Shown here piece after piece: positions 24,501 to 37,560 of a stretch of DNA of 64,000 nucleotides. The stretch spans positions 1 to 64,000 of the forward strand of contig CAJQUW010009327.1 of NCBI GenBank assembly GCA_907163375.1, given 5' to 3'. Each line of letters starts with the position of its first letter. The first letter of the stretch is position 1. The notes below the pieces were generated by a model. The model did no database searches. It saw only the letters and a program-made list of their open reading frames with translations, and was not told where the DNA came from. The translations under genes and the position numbers were made by a program. Source of the stretch: Prostheceraeus crozeri. Taxonomy: Eukaryota > Platyhelminthes > Polycladida > Euryleptidae.

Positions 24501-26596
24501 GTGCATTAATCTACATAATCCATGTGCATTTTAAATATTATGGTCTTTAAATTTTGATAATGCTGCAGATTCGTATGCCCACCGTTTCGAGCATCATTTT
24601 CGGCGTGCGCATATTCATTGTTACTATGGAGATAGAGATCACACAAGTGTGTTGAAATGTTGTTGAAGACATGCAGTTATCCAAGACATTTTTGAAGAGG
24701 AATAGGGATATCTAATTTTCAAGAAAAGTGATAACAGCATAGCACTTGCCTGCCCACAGTTTAAAATGTCGCATAACCAACGACACAAATTGTCACATAA
24801 TCATCGCCTATGTATCAATGAGATCAGCAGCAAGAATGCTTCATTTTGAGTCTCATATGTGTAGATACACCCAGAAAGTAGCATGTCGTCATATCATTGT
24901 CGTAAATCAATGATTTATACAAAAATAATAGACTCCTAAGTCAAAAACTCGAACTCTACTGACCAAAAAGTGTCACGTAACCGACGGCAATGCTGTTGAG
25001 ATCATGGATTATTAGATGCTAATTTATAATTTTTTAATCATGCGTGCTAGAAGCCATGCCTCATTATGACAGCAACTCTTCCACTCTATTATCCTTTCAT
25101 ACTAAAAAAGTTAGACCACTTTATAAATATTTCAGTTCAAAATATGATTACTTCTATATGGAAATGTACATTTTTAGGTATTTCGATCGAATTTGAAAAT
25201 GCACGAATTTATTGTAGAGAGCAACTGGGAGACGCGAAGTTCGTTACTACAGCACAGTGTGGAACGAAATATAGGATATTCAATTCCTTAATAGTGATAG
25301 CAGTGTTCAGGTTAACATGCTCATCCTTTTTCACAATTGACGCATTATCCACAAGGAATGCCTTTGGATGATGTGGATTCCGATGGCGGCTTCGCAAAAT
25401 TCTTTTCTCAGACTTTACTGACTACGAAGTCACACTTAAACTCAGTAATATACTAAATAGGAGATTAACGTGGAGTACCCATTGTGATGAAAAAATTGTA
25501 GGTTTATCAAATTTCCTCAATATTGAATAATTTAAATTTTGATGGAATTAAAATATAATTATGCAGTCGTTAGTCGGACAGACTTACTCTATTAATTTTT
25601 TCCGTTTGTGTTACTTACTGCACCTCCATGTTGTCATCATAATTTAGTGGCAGTCACGGAACATTTACTAGAAAAATAGTAATATCTCGTATCTTTTAAA
25701 CTACTCTATCTAAAAACATAACTAGCAGCGATTACTTTGTAAGATGCATCATATATTTATTGACATTTCAGAGACAATTAATGAATTTAAAGAACGTGGA
25801 AATTTAGAACTGTAGAAGAACTATAGAAATTCACTATAGAAACAACAAAAGAATTTTTCGGTTATTTTTTTCAATAGCGCTTTGACTGGCAGAGACCCAA
25901 TTTAAGCCTATCCATTGAATCTACCTCATCTTAAAATTTGCTTATCCTTCATTCATGAGCTAAGAAGCATTAAATAATCATAAAAGCCTATTTCCTAAAG
26001 AACTGTCATATTTTGAATCATTATAAATTATAATATCAAGAATATTAATTAATCATATAATATAATACTTCCATAGGCCATATATAACAATTGACAAATA
26101 TATTTACATAATAAAAATTGAATAAATATAAAATTTTACTTAACAACTTCGAGCTAGGAACTGAAGGAGCTATTGTCATCACTAATAGTGCATAAGTATA
26201 GACCACTAACAAGTATTAAGAGCAAACACTAACATATCAGCAGTTTACATGTCAAATGACAAAATAGAAGTTAAAAATCGTGCCTTTTAAGCGTCTAGTA
26301 AATAAGGTATCTACACGATACTCAAGTCTTACAAACACAGCAGAGAAAACATTGATACATCTACTACATGTATAGAGATTGGAAGATTTACTTGAAAGGA
26401 TGCCTTGGTCTGACAATCTGAGGCATATGTTCCTGAGCGCAAATGTTTTGCAGATTGACTAAGTAGCATTCAAGAACTTAAGCAAGACCTTCAATAGCGA
26501 GATGCCTGTTGCTTAAATGTCACAAAGTCTTGTCACTATAAGTAAATGTTGCCGTCTTTATTACTCACTGTCACTGCTAAACAAGCTGGTTCTTTT
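24501..26596. other. Non-coding span
   Basis: AT-rich, with no supported exons. The 101-residue open frame at 25,066-25,371 has no splice or family support. Confidence 0.45.
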
Positions 26597-26745
26597 TCAA
26601 TTTTCTTTCCCACTCGCTCTGTCCTCTTGCGACCACCTACGTTCGCTGCGACAATCATACCGGTCTTTCGCGTTTTTGAAGAAATTGGAGATTAATTTTT
26701 CCACTTCCTGCCTCGCAATACTAGGAGATAAGTGAATCGTAGATG
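26597..26745 (-). CDS. Terminal exon of an unrecognised host gene
   Basis: On the minus strand a strong acceptor (GTTCTTTTTCAG) opens an exon. After two carried-over nucleotides it encodes 48 residues and a TGA stop. Visible pieces are SIARQEVEKLISNFFKNAKD and CRSERRWSQEDR, a helical, basic C-terminus. No family could be assigned. The exon at 30,166-30,449 lies upstream on the same strand and could belong to the same transcript, but phase and intermediate exons are unknown. Confidence 0.45.
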
Positions 26746-27194
26746 CTGAAAAAGAACAGTGTTAATACAGATGTGATAGAAAAGCATTTTTGATTTGTCC
26801 ATTTCCTCTACAATTACTTCTAAATGTATACATGCCTAGAAGTCTAGAAGCACGTAAAAAGTAATCTTAGCGAATTAAAAATCGTAGTCACAATCTCACT
26901 GTAATTCGCCGTAGCAATTGCAATTGCATTTGCTATTTCATGCTAAGAGAGTTCCCTCTTCCATCTCATGAAAAATTTGAACAGCGCCGTCAACGCTTTG
27001 GCGATAGGAAGAGAAATATATTTCAATGGAAGAGACAAGGGATTACAGACAGACCATTTGTATTCACATGAATATACACGTACAATATAAGAAATCGATA
27101 GTTTTAAGATTTAATATCTCAATAAGAAGAGCACGCACTAGTGAAGCACACAGCACTTGCACTATTGGAACTTCAATCATTTTTCGGATTTTAG

Positions 27195-27398
27195 ACAAAT
27201 CTGAAAGCGTGGGGATATAACTGTGGATATAACCCACAAGTACCGTATGTCGCCGTTTTGTCCATTGATGTAGAAATTAACAGGATAGATGACTTCCCTA
27301 AATTCCTCGCTGCCGCGATGAAACCTGAAAAGTCAGTTCGCCTGCCCGAGATGGGGGTACGACATCCCACGACCAGAGTGCAAATCATCACATTTTGA
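27195..27398 (+). CDS. Terminal exon of an unrecognised host gene
   Basis: An acceptor TTTTTCGGATTTTAG is followed by a 204-nt frame ending in TGA. It encodes 67 residues with YNPQVPYVAVLSIDVEINR, then IDDFPKFLAAAMKPEKSVRL, and ends RVQIITF. Codon texture is strongly protein-like. Decayed relatives of the first about 30-50 bp, including the acceptor, lie at 22,741 and 63,612, so this exon belongs to a repeated family, perhaps a gene family or a mobile unit. The function is unknown. Confidence 0.55.
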   Translation, partial: TNLKAWGYNCGYNPQVPYVAVLSIDVEINRIDDFPKFLAAAMKPEKSVRLPEMGVRHPTTRVQIITF

Positions 27399-27973
27399 CA
27401 ATTGATGAGATGTTAATTCTAATTTGACTGATAATGATGTAAGAAAAAGCCTCTCTGAACACACCAGGGATGTCACTTTAAGGTGTGAATGATAATTGTT
27501 TGCACATTAGATCAGATAAGTATCAGGTACTCCAAAATTTTGCTGTGTAATTGACGAATTTAAAGTCATTCACTTGAGGTATTAAACTGATGAGGCTAGA
27601 TAAAGATTATGCATGATTCAGAAAGTATTAATCAGAGAAAGTGAATAAGACGAGAAGGTTCACGCTGCATGCTACACGTAGGTACACTTAGGTACATCTT
27701 TGAGAGGCGAATCTGGGACCAAAACCGGGACACCATACATTGATGAAAAGCTTATGTAGCAAAATTATTGCTCCTTTTCAAAAGAAAAACAAATGTTGAA
27801 GTTGTATAAATGTAATAAATGTACGAACAGCTAACATAATGACACATAGCTGTCATTTCAATTTATTTGTTTGAAGTGCATTTTTCGTTGGATCGCACTT
27901 TTCTCAGAAAAGTTATTATTTTTAATTTTGTTGTGGAATTCTCTGGAACTGAAATCAAGATAAAATTCGTATA
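27399..27973. other. Non-coding span
   Basis: No features were seen. Confidence 0.45.
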
Positions 27974-29130
27974 CAGTCGAACCTCTACATAGTGAAACTC
28001 CTCATAGTTTGATTTTTTAATTTAAATTTTTGGTCCCATCAAAAATGGTATACTTTGCGCTTGCTACATATCTCTACACAGTGAACCTCTTCATAGTGAG
28101 TATATCATTTAGTCCCTTTGTTGTCTCAGCCTCTACAGAATGAATATTTTACATCAAGTATGTATTGATTTTCAATTGTACTTTGTAATTGATACGCATC
28201 CCATGTGCGTGTACTACCTTTATTGAGGCGAGTAGTTCGATAATACTTATTACTCCAAAGTTTCCTGAGTTATTAAAGTCTATGAGTCTACAATCAAAAT
28301 TTAGATGCAACTCAACAGTTAATGTAGCTGATAGTTTCAAATTTACGTGCGCTTTAAGTGCGTTTTCAAGCGGACCGACTGTTGAGTCAGATCAGGGAAT
28401 TCCTTGAAAGGAAAAGTGACCTTGCAGCTTTATAAACAAGCTTTTGATCGAGTAGAAAACATGATTGCTTCTGTTGACGAGCGACCTACTGTACAGACTC
28501 GCATTAACTGTTTTCCATCGTTCTTAATTAGTGATGTACATGTATGCAGCTTATACTGTATATAGTACTGATTATTTTATAGTAGCTACATTTTGCATCT
28601 TTAGTTTACATTATTATTTAATATGACATTTATGATGAGATACAGTATTACTGGTAATTACCACTAAAAAATTGTTTTCTAAATGCATGTATTGGTTTCA
28701 ATTATTTTGTAAGATTGTTTTGACTTTATATACTTACTTGAAAACCAATATTGCATCAAATTTTAGAAAACCTCCTGATAGTGAACTCTCCTCATAGTGA
28801 ATTTTTTTATCTGGTCCTTTCAACGTAGCAAAGTGCGTCAAGGTAACAAAGTTAAAAAAACAAGATAATGACTAGTTAATCTTCAATAGGTACAAAGTAT
28901 GATTTAAAAGAAAATTTTTATATCCTTAAATGTCTACAAAATTTTAAAAATACTTACTTGAAGGACAAACAACGCTTCTCCTCTCCTCATGTGTAATGAA
29001 TTGGCGAGTAAGTCGTTCTGTTCAAAATTATGTTTATCACTTATATATTGAAAAGATCCTATTTAACAGTCTGCCCATTCAGATGATAAGAGGACAGATC
29101 TTTGAAATTCACTATGTAGAGGTTCGACTG
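27974..29130. mobile_element. Tigger/pogo-like element, internally decayed
   Basis: The inverted ends begin CAGTCGAACCTCTACATAGT and are perfect over about 23 bp, flanked by TA on both sides (27,972-27,973 and 29,131-29,132). This fits the TA target of Tc1/mariner-type Tigger elements and their CAGTCGAACCTC-like ends. ACTCCTCATAGT motifs recur inside both ends. No intact transposase is present. Short protein-like stretches near 28,310-28,490 (for example VTLQLYKQAFDRVENMIASV) may be transposase remains. Confidence 0.75.
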
Positions 29131-30165
29131 TACTAGCAAAACTCTTCACAGTTTCTTCGCACATTCGACCAAATTTTTGTCATCATCGAGAACAATCTTT
29201 CTACATGGGCTGAAGTTCCCGGTAGACAGAATGCATACTCTATCAATCGTTGAAGATTCGGTGCAGCAACCGCTCATTGACTCTAATACTTAAGAGGAAG
29301 AACTTAGAGAAGTAATAGAGGTAATAGAAGTAATACTTAGAGAAGAATAGAGGAAGACCTATTCTTCTTCCAATAAAGTACAATTCATTTTCCACTTTTT
29401 ACAATTTGATGACCAGTGGTCTCTTTGTTATGGTGAAAAGTTTACATTACACAAACACGAACTAGTAGTTTTCGCGTTCCATCAAAGTAGATACACTCGC
29501 GTTACCTCAAAGTTGGATGATATGAAGCAAAACGATTAATTTGCTTGAACCACTTTGTCATGTGTTAGAACAAAATAATGCAATAGATTTTCATAAACAT
29601 GAATCCTAAATTAAGTATTAATTAATAAATTATTAGATTTTAATCTACATAAGTATCAAACAGTCCTTTCATTAACGGCCACACGTCACCCGTCTCGCGC
29701 TATCCTGTTAACTCCTACATCAATTGTTTTGTCACTGTTATAGGAGACTAGCTTTACCTATGCGAAACTGCTATTCCTGGTATGTAAGAAACACATCATT
29801 TTGTCTGTAAGTTTGTGGAAATCAGCATAATTGGGGATCATGCTCAGCTCTTCATATTCATGTCTAGAGATAGGGGCCCATACCAGCAATATTTTAATTT
29901 TTGAAATGGAAATATGAAACAGCAAAATTCGTGATAACCATATACATTTTATCTCAAACAAATATCCATCGTAGATGCAAATCAGACAGAATATCACATA
30001 CAAATATAAATGGACTATGTATCTGTACTTCTGATGGCGTCTATTCAGTAATAAAGGTTTCATAGAATTTTGCAGATTTACTACAATTAGATAATACAAA
30101 ATATCAATTTGACAGAATTTTCAGATGCATTCTCATTAAATTACTTTCACGCGTCAGTTCCTCAC
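29131..30165. other. Non-coding span
   Basis: No supported exons or repeats. Open frames at 29,758-30,099 (minus) lack family support. Confidence 0.4.
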
Positions 30166-30449
30166 CTTTTAGCTGTTGATGCATAGTTGTAGCTATATAT
30201 GCGTAAGCTAGTAATTCATTCATCACATTTTTGAAGTGATCCTTCGCGGGGATCCCGCCTTCCAGTCTCATCACTTCATCTGAATATGTTAAGGCATCGA
30301 TTTGCATTTGTGTGGCAAATCTTATGCTACATTGATTCACCATATCCTTCGGATGATTGTTGACATCCATCTTCCAAAAATTGGAAATTCCTTTTTTTAA
30401 TATTCTCGTCTCCATGGACTCGGGAATTTTCGAGAGCTCCTACTCTCTG
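30166..30449 (-). CDS. Exon of an unrecognised host gene
   Basis: The exon is framed by acceptor TTATTGTTGCAG and donor AAAAG|GTGAGG. From an ATG at 30,415 the frame encodes a hydrophilic helical protein with MDVNNHPKDMVNQCSIRFA, TQMQIDALTYSDEVMRLEGG and DHFKNVMNELLAYAYIATTM. Before that ATG the frame is closed, so either this is the start exon or a second open frame (QRVGALENSRVHGDEN) is used. No domain is recognised. Confidence 0.45.
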
Positions 30450-31199
30450 CTGCAACAATAATAACTTGTCCATGTTTTTTGTTGATTCCTTAACACCGGT
30501 GGAGTGAAGGAATAAATTGCCTGAAAATCGATGTTAGATATTTAAGATGTTCATATTAATGAAGCTACGTTAACTTAGTCTCAGGTAGATTTACATTGTA
30601 TACTGAAAAAAGTCAAATAAAATGCATTTTACATGGCACGCTTTCATACTGCACGTATTCGCCATTTCTTTAAATGTCCTCGTGAAGGAAATCGAACATA
30701 CCCTCGCCAGACGAATCGATTTGATTACAACGACACGCATGAAGCGATTTAAAAAAAACAATAATTGATCATTGATTGCTCTATTAAACGCTTTCCAGTT
30801 CAGTCAGTTTTCTGTGTCCAGATAATCTCATTTCAGTTGATATGATGCATATCAATCAATATATATCAATATGATTTCAGTCATTACAATTTGATACAAG
30901 TGATATTTGTTTTAATAGGAGGCTTCTTTGTGCCACACATTCCATACATGTAAAGTTCATAATTTCGCTTAAGCATAATGAAATGCCCATACATTTGGTC
31001 ATAATCAACACAGTTACAATCACAGACGGTTGGTTCAACAACACGGAATGTTGTCTGCCCAACAGGAAACGGTCGAACACATTGCGTCAGCGTTCTTGGT
31101 CTTTCTCTTTTATGTGTTATTCCGGTCCTCTACACTGAGAACCCGAGACATGAGAGAACTAGCGAACTGCGCCATTACTTTCACACAAAGAAACCCACT
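30450..31199. other. Non-coding span
   Basis: No exons or repeats could be supported. Confidence 0.4.
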
Positions 31200-31870
31200 G
31201 CAGTAAACGCCAAACTGGGAATGTTAGATACATGCGAACTGTTAACGGTGAGTCATGGACAACAGCAACCCAAGCTGTTAAGTATGATGCCATCAGCACT
31301 GACAGGAAGTACATTGTTATCCGAATTTCTGTTTTCCCACAAATCCTACCCTTGTATTTGTCTGTTCTTGTCAAATTGATTCGACGTGCATGCACTGTCG
31401 TGCTACTAATGAGAATTTTCCATTTGGCAATGTTAACCCTCAAACTTTTTGACTCCAAGAACAATTTCCAGCGCTCAGAGCACTGCTGTAATGATCCCAT
31501 TGAGTCTGTGATTAGGACTTGCCTTTTGGATTGTCTACATGAAGTACGTATCTCCTAACGACATCCCAGCCGGAAATTGTAGAGTATTACAGAGAGTTTG
31601 GGACCGACAAATCTCTTTGATCTTGCTCTCTTGCACATGCTTTTGCGACCCAGATTACGTATTCTTCTCCAATCGTCCTCATACAACCACTATCGTAAAT
31701 TCTATAGTGCACGATCAGGTGTCTTCTCCATGTTGACGAAGGCAAGCCCATATGTCCTTGCTTTTACTAAAGTTTTCTTTTCATGCAGCTGATGAACAGT
31801 AAAGATGTCATTGGTGGTACCGGTACCTTTCCTATGCTTGAAACCGAACTGCATTTGTTAGCATTGTAGC
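31200..31870 (-). pseudogene. RTE-like LINE reverse transcriptase relic
   Basis: Minus-strand fragments follow the order of an RTE-clade reverse transcriptase. QFGFKHRKGTGTT and DIFTVHQLHEKK (about 31,780-31,860) correspond to the usual QFGF.pgr.t.DAIF..rql.eK block. YGLAFVNMEKTPDRAL (about 31,710-31,755) corresponds to the aFVDleKAfDrVP block. RWKLFLESKSLRVNIAKWKI (31,390-31,470) corresponds to the W...l...GL.vN..KTK block. Stops and frameshifts separate them and the endonuclease is missing, so this is an old fragment. Confidence 0.6.
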
Positions 31871-32316
31871 TAGCATGTAACTGTAGCATTGTAGCTATCA
31901 CGACCGATAATGTCCATCTCCTTATTGTGAGAGAGACTGGTGTTCTATGTGTTGGCAATATCGTCATCGAGCTGTTATTCGGTGCAAACAAAATATTATT
32001 GTTCATAGAAAATTGAGAAATTGTCAAATATCGCATCTGACTTCGCATAAAACACATCTTGCCACTGTTATATCAATAAATACCGTGGTAATCCGCATTT
32101 ATTGAGTAGACCGTGTTGGATCTACTTTATATTCATTTTTATCTTCAAACCTTGTATTTGTCACATGCCGATTTCATTGACGTAGTACGAGTAGAGTGCA
32201 GCATAGTTGGCAAGGTACAATTACTCACATATGATAACTGAAATACTACTCACTATGTAGATCCCATGCTTCCTTTAGTATAATAGAAATAACATGTTGT
32301 TTTTGTTTCATTTTAG
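31871..32316. other. Non-coding span
   Basis: No feature apart from the acceptor tract (TTTTGTTTCATTTTAG) of the next exon. Confidence 0.4.
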
Positions 32317-33597
32317 ATTCGTCGATTTTGGTTTCCCGGCACTTTGGCTCTCCGGAGCACTCTTCATAGCATTCCACGTGGTCTACCCCCAACTATCAAT
32401 CTTCCCGGTGAAGTTACGGCTTTTGCTCTTTTAAGTCGCGTAGCTGGTAATCCATTTTGCTTGTCGAGTGCAACGTCGTTGTCCAACAGCGCTCCTGAAG
32501 GTGATCTAGATCTTGCACGAAGAAGGCATGTGCTGCGAGAATTGATAAGTCAGATATACAATCAAGATTGTGTTGAGGAACAAGAAAAAAATCAAGGATA
32601 TTTTGCCACATCTGAATATCGAGCTCATTTCACTCAACGTGATAATTACCTGCTTCTAGTGTTGTTACATAAAAGTGTTCCGCTTTTGGCAACAGGGTAA
32701 GTCATATTGTTGAACGATGCATCTGACTTAAGTCCATCAGAGTCTCGAAATGAGTGTTCTGTCTCAATTATTGTCATACGACTTTCTTTCACAAGTTGTT
32801 CTGATTAAAAATCTAAATTTTGAAATTGTCTAATTTTAAATTTAAATGTCTAAATTTTATTGCATCGGACATGACATTTGAAATTCTATAAATAAAGAAC
32901 ATTAGACGTAGAAAACGAAAATCTGAATTGAGCATTCTTCGCAGTTTTATAAGAAAAATAGATACTGCGAAAATGAGAATTGATATTAATCTTTGAAAAG
33001 CAGCCGAACTCAAATCACAGTGTAGTGCCTAGATTTAATATTATCGCTGTTCTGAGAAAATGTATGGTTTCAGTACATGCATTGACAGAAGAATCAAGCT
33101 TCTTTTCAGATAAAGATACGTGTAATGCTGACTTTTCATTTGATCACATGTTCCTGTACATGATATAATTATGTGAAGTCACGAGTGTGAGTGGACCTCT
33201 GTGAATGTCATTGGCAGTCAACAGTAAGGGCATTTTGCTTAGTAAAAGTATCTTGATGCTCCATTAAAGCGATAAATCCATTAAACCACATCGGGAGAGT
33301 AGGAACGTTTGCGTGAATTACCTCCATGCTTTGACCTCCAAAAGGCTTGATGTTTAACAGCTGCTCTATGTAGGGGGACTTCACTGACATCGAGATTTGA
33401 TGTGTGTGTGTGTGTGTCTCAGCCTCAGCAAAGTTGCTTTATCGATATCAAATAAGGTCCTTGCATCAATTTTCAAATGTTCTATCGACATAGTTACCAC
33501 GACCTTCAGTAACTTAACGCAATTACTTTCCTATTGCAGGTCGATTGCGGAGTCAACATTGTCTATACTGCAAAAACTATTACCATCACCAGAATGA
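32317..33597 (+). CDS. 3' end of a host gene, two phase-matched exons
   Basis: Exon 32,317-32,696 opens after TTTCATTTTAG, runs 380 nt and ends at CAACAGG|GTAAGT. Exon 33,540-33,597 follows a CTTTCCTATTGCAG acceptor and ends with TGA. The leftover phase matches (two nucleotides plus one), giving about 145 residues. Visible blocks are STLHSIPRGLPPTINLPGEV, TAFALLSRVAGNPFCLSSAT, RRHVLRELISQIYNQDC, RDNYLLLVLLHKSVPLL and the C-terminal IAESTLSILQKLLPSPE. It appears soluble and mostly helical. I do not recognise the family. Upstream exons would have to lie beyond the RTE relic. Confidence 0.6.
33401..33416. repeat. (TG)8 microsatellite
   Basis: A short uninterrupted TG run within the intron of the two-exon gene. 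Confidence 0.9.
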
Positions 33598-35121
33598 AAA
33601 ATACGATTTTATCTTTTTCATATCCGTCCATTTTCCGTGGCTGGTCAGGATTTCAGCTCCGAAGTAATGAGTGACTTAAATATACACGGAGTATTAGGCA
33701 GCTGATTAGTAAAATGTCACGATCTGACAAGTGAAGGCAAATGTGTGTTGCAGCTTTGAAAGTTACTACGTTACCGGCAAATGATCATTGATTTATGCTG
33801 CTAAAGTAATTCCTGATTGTGTTCGACACATGTTATCGAATTTGTGAAGCTAATTGGAAGTACGAGTACTTTATCAAAATAATGATCTTTACGAAAATTG
33901 ATGTTGCCTGCATTATTTTTGATACATGAAAGTATTAATTGATTCTTCTTCATTTGTTCATAAATTGAAACTTTAATCCTGCAAAAGAAAAATAACGTGT
34001 GTGGAAATCATTGCATCATTTTCATTGAAGATTTAGGGCCCAAAAGGATACTGCATGCTGTGTACTGTGTCAGTGTACATTTAATGCATGATTTTCATCA
34101 GAGGCTCAGTTTTCTCGGGCGAACAAGCAATAGCTAGAAGCAACAGCTGGGCGAAGAAAATTGACACTCCGTAGAAAAGTAATTTTGAAGCGAAGCAGCA
34201 CTGAAATATACTATGTTTCTATGTGGAGTTCGAAATTTCATTTTGATGATGAGTCCTTGACGAAGAGTCATTGCTTCTTATGATGCAATAATTACATTTT
34301 GTGATTTTCTTGTCTCCACATTAACACTCTAATTAAAAATATAGTAATTGTAATTTCACTCCTTATTTATTATCATTTATTTTCACTTGTGAAACTCAAA
34401 CAAGTCAAGGCATTTTTGTAAGTAATGATACTACATCATAGTGCTTCTAACTCTGTAAAGAAGTATAGTCAATTATGAAAGTATTTAGATAAGGACACTG
34501 GATGTCGTACAGGAACAATATTGACAAAGACATCTAAATTCGCTACAATGCATTATTTCCGCTTTTCAGAGAATGTCATGCGCTTTACATCTACTGTACT
34601 CGTGTGCCTTTAGTTTGTGTTGACTTTCTTTTTCAACAGTTCTTATGTGAAGTTTTAATCTAAATATAATTTTGAGATTTATGCATTTGCTTTTTTTCAA
34701 TTATCATGTGAGAATTTATATTGAAGCAATTAAAATATAATTTTTGTATCACAATATATATATTGCTTTTTTATATTTTCTTAAGGCAAAACATGAAATG
34801 GACTTTAATGCAAATCTTTTCATTTTACCGAATCTGAGATAAATAAGAAAGATGAAGGGAAGAAGTATTTCGGAAGCCATAATCACCATGTTTAATCATG
34901 TTACCATTGATTAATGTTTCTGAATGCACTTCCTTCGATTCAAATTTGTGTCTTTGCTCTCGATTATAAAATGACTGAAGTTGTACTAGAATCCATACAG
35001 TTAAACTTTGTAGAATATAACTTCAACTCAGATCGACAGATCAATAATCCATTAAAATGTCGAAAGAATGTGGTGCAATTATACTTCATATCTTATACAT
35101 TATTAATATTGCATTTATGAT
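33598..35121. other. Non-coding AT-rich span
   Basis: No exons or repeats could be supported. It ends at the target duplication of the hAT element. Confidence 0.45.
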
Positions 35122-35167
35122 GGATATGTAGACCTGCCAACTGTACCGGATTCTGGAGCTGTTCCGG

Positions 35168-36735
35168 ATGTCCCGGAAAATTGTAAAATGGTCCCGGATA
35201 TCGAGATTATTATGCTTAATTGAATTTTCAACATTTTTGGAACACATATTGCAAAGGATTTTGCGCTGCGCGCGCAATCTTGTGATTGTCTGCTTTACCT
35301 TGCATATCGATGAGTCTACTGATATCACTCAGGAAAAGAGCCTTCTGTTATTTGTTCAGTTCGCCTCCAAAGACTGTAAGATACAGAATCGATTCCTTGT
35401 AGCTGTTTCATTGAAGGGCAGGGATGCTGATTCAGTCAGCGACAAAGTGATCAAGTTGTGTGATAAGCATGATATCAACTTGAAGAAGATGGCCGTCTTT
35501 GTATCCGATGGAGCGCGTAACGGTGTTGCACAGAAACTTCGAGAAAAGATCAATAACACCATAATGGTGGAATTCCATTGCTCAGCTCACCGGGAAGCTC
35601 TCGCGTTAAAGGATGCCTTCGAATCGTCTGCGTTTTTCTGCGAACTTGATTTAAAGTTGCGTGACCTCGTTACTCGCTTGCGAGCAGGGAAGCGTTATTT
35701 GGAATTAAAAGAGATAGCAAAGCAGCTAGAAGAAGACTTCGTGCAACTCGCGAAATGGTTTGATATTCGCTGGCTTACAACAGGTTGTAGAATCACTGCT
35801 GATTGACATGCCTGTAATCCATGCAACGCTCGCGAGCGTTCGCGAAAGTGATCCGTCAACAACGGACATGTACAATGAAGTGATTGACCCTACCTTTGTG
35901 TATGCACTTCACATTCTTCGAGATTTGCTGGAACCACTGACTCAATTGAATATGGTGCTACAAAGGAAGAATATTCATCCTTTTACAGTCAATGGGAAAT
36001 TGGAGACCACCATCGATGATCTCAACAACTGCTTTGTATCGAACTTCGTCGAAGGCGTTGCTGTACGTAACATGCGCTCAAAGATCGCATCTGGTCGCTT
36101 GATTCTACGAGAAGCACGTCGCACCGAACATTCCCAGAAGAAAAGTGGGCTGATGTAGTTGCAGAAACCAAGGCACTGGTAGCGCATGTTATTCCCTTCA
36201 AGAACGATTCATCAAAAATAGAGACATTATTGAAGCAGCTTCCATCTTTATTCCGAACAAGTACGACGGCTTCACGACAAACCAAATGAAAGCGGCAGGA
36301 ATTGAAGAAATGATGTTAATGGCAAGCCACTACGAGGAGCTAGGGATCAAGCCTGAAGCTACTGAGTATGAGTGGTATAATTTCAAGCGGGACGTGATCA
36401 ACATACAGCGCCATCGTGACGGATGTTCATGGACAACCATACTGGAGGCTGCGGTTGTCGAGGAGGAGCTGTATCCTAATATAGCAATACTGGCCAAAGT
36501 TGTGCGAAGCTATGATGCTTCCAACGCGGGAGTTGAACGCGGGTTCAGCCTGTACAACCAAATCAAAACGAAAATCAGGAATCGCCTGACAATTGATGAA
36601 CTGGATAAGGGCATCCGCTTGTGTGTTAATGCCGATTCATGGGACTCGTACAACTTTGACAGGGCCTACGAGAAATGGAAGATCAACTCCGAAAGAGGCC
36701 GGTACAACATTAGTGAGCCCTGTCGAAGAACCTAA
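35168..36735 (+). pseudogene. hAT transposase (ZNF862/KIAA1586-like), frameshifted
   Basis: Three plus-strand blocks follow the order of a hAT transposase. Block 1 (35,220-35,780) has the catalytic-type motif IDESTDITQEKSLLLFV, the VFVSDGARNGVAQ motif, CSAHREALA and a final WFDIRWLT. Block 2 (35,770-36,158) continues through SDPSTTDMYNEVIDPTFVYA. Block 3 (36,286-36,735) ends in the dimerisation segment VERGFSLYNQIKTKIRNRL followed by TIDELDKGIRL. The frame changes at about 35,790 and 36,150. The N-terminal BED-type zinc finger is missing or not recognisable. It is inactive but not ancient. Confidence 0.75.
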
Positions 36736-37079
36736 TCCCTCGTTTCTGAAACTATTCTTTTTAGATCTGATCAAATTTTGCGTCACAGATTAGGAATGTA
36801 GGATGGAGAAGAGATTTAAGTAGAGCATCGACTCCTGTATAGCTGCATCAATGTAAATTCTGGTCATGCTTTTGTGAGGGTAGCAATCATAGATGTATCA
36901 GTGATTTCATAGATATTCTGATACAATTCATAACACCGATATATTCATTTGCTACCCCAAAACAAAATTCAAATTTTGACGGAGTCGATGCTCTACCTAA
37001 ATGCTTTGTAGTCGTAGTTAATGATACCTTGCAGAACTATGCGTAGCTCTTGATCACTTTGCTACAACAGTCAGTATGC

Positions 37080-37560
37080 ATTCTCGTTTTTTGTCTTCTA
37101 TCTCAACAGTCATGCGAAACGAATTCTTTTATGTTAATAAATTTTGTTCATTGCAAACTAATTCTTGCTTCAGACATGTTAGCTTTTCTGCCTCTATATA
37201 CATAGCCTATTTGATGTTAATTTACTAGAGAGTCAAGCCATCGAAAGTGTACATTTTTTATTTTAGTTTTGTATCTCACTTTCATGCGAAACGCATCCTT
37301 TGTTAGTAAAGTCAATTTTTTGCACAGCTAATTTGTTTCAGATACATTCATACCAGATATTGTTTATACATGTACTTATTCCTCGTTAATTCACTCAAGA
37401 CATTTGAAGTATGCATTTCTATTTTTAGTTCCATATCTCATCTTTCATACAAAACGTATCCTGTTCGTTTGTTAATTTTTGCATTTTGGCTCTTTTACAT
37501 ATACATGTATCCTGTTCATTTACTCAAGACATGCATTGTTAGTTTAATATCTAGCACGGT
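37080..37560 (+). repeat. Degenerate about 170-bp tandem repeat inside the hAT
   Basis: Units near 37,090, 37,270 and 37,435 share a CATGCGAAACG(A/C)ATCCTTT-like block followed by T-rich spacers and TTCAGA(C/T)A(C/T)AT. The array follows the transposase relic and may be subterminal regulatory repeats. Confidence 0.4.

Noticed and set aside
33208-33390. Minus-strand open frame of 60 residues with protein-like texture
   Set aside because: No splice sites or family resemblance, and it overlaps the intron of the plus-strand gene.
30166-33597. Joining the exons at 30,166-30,449 and 32,317-33,597 into one gene
   Set aside because: They lie on opposite strands.
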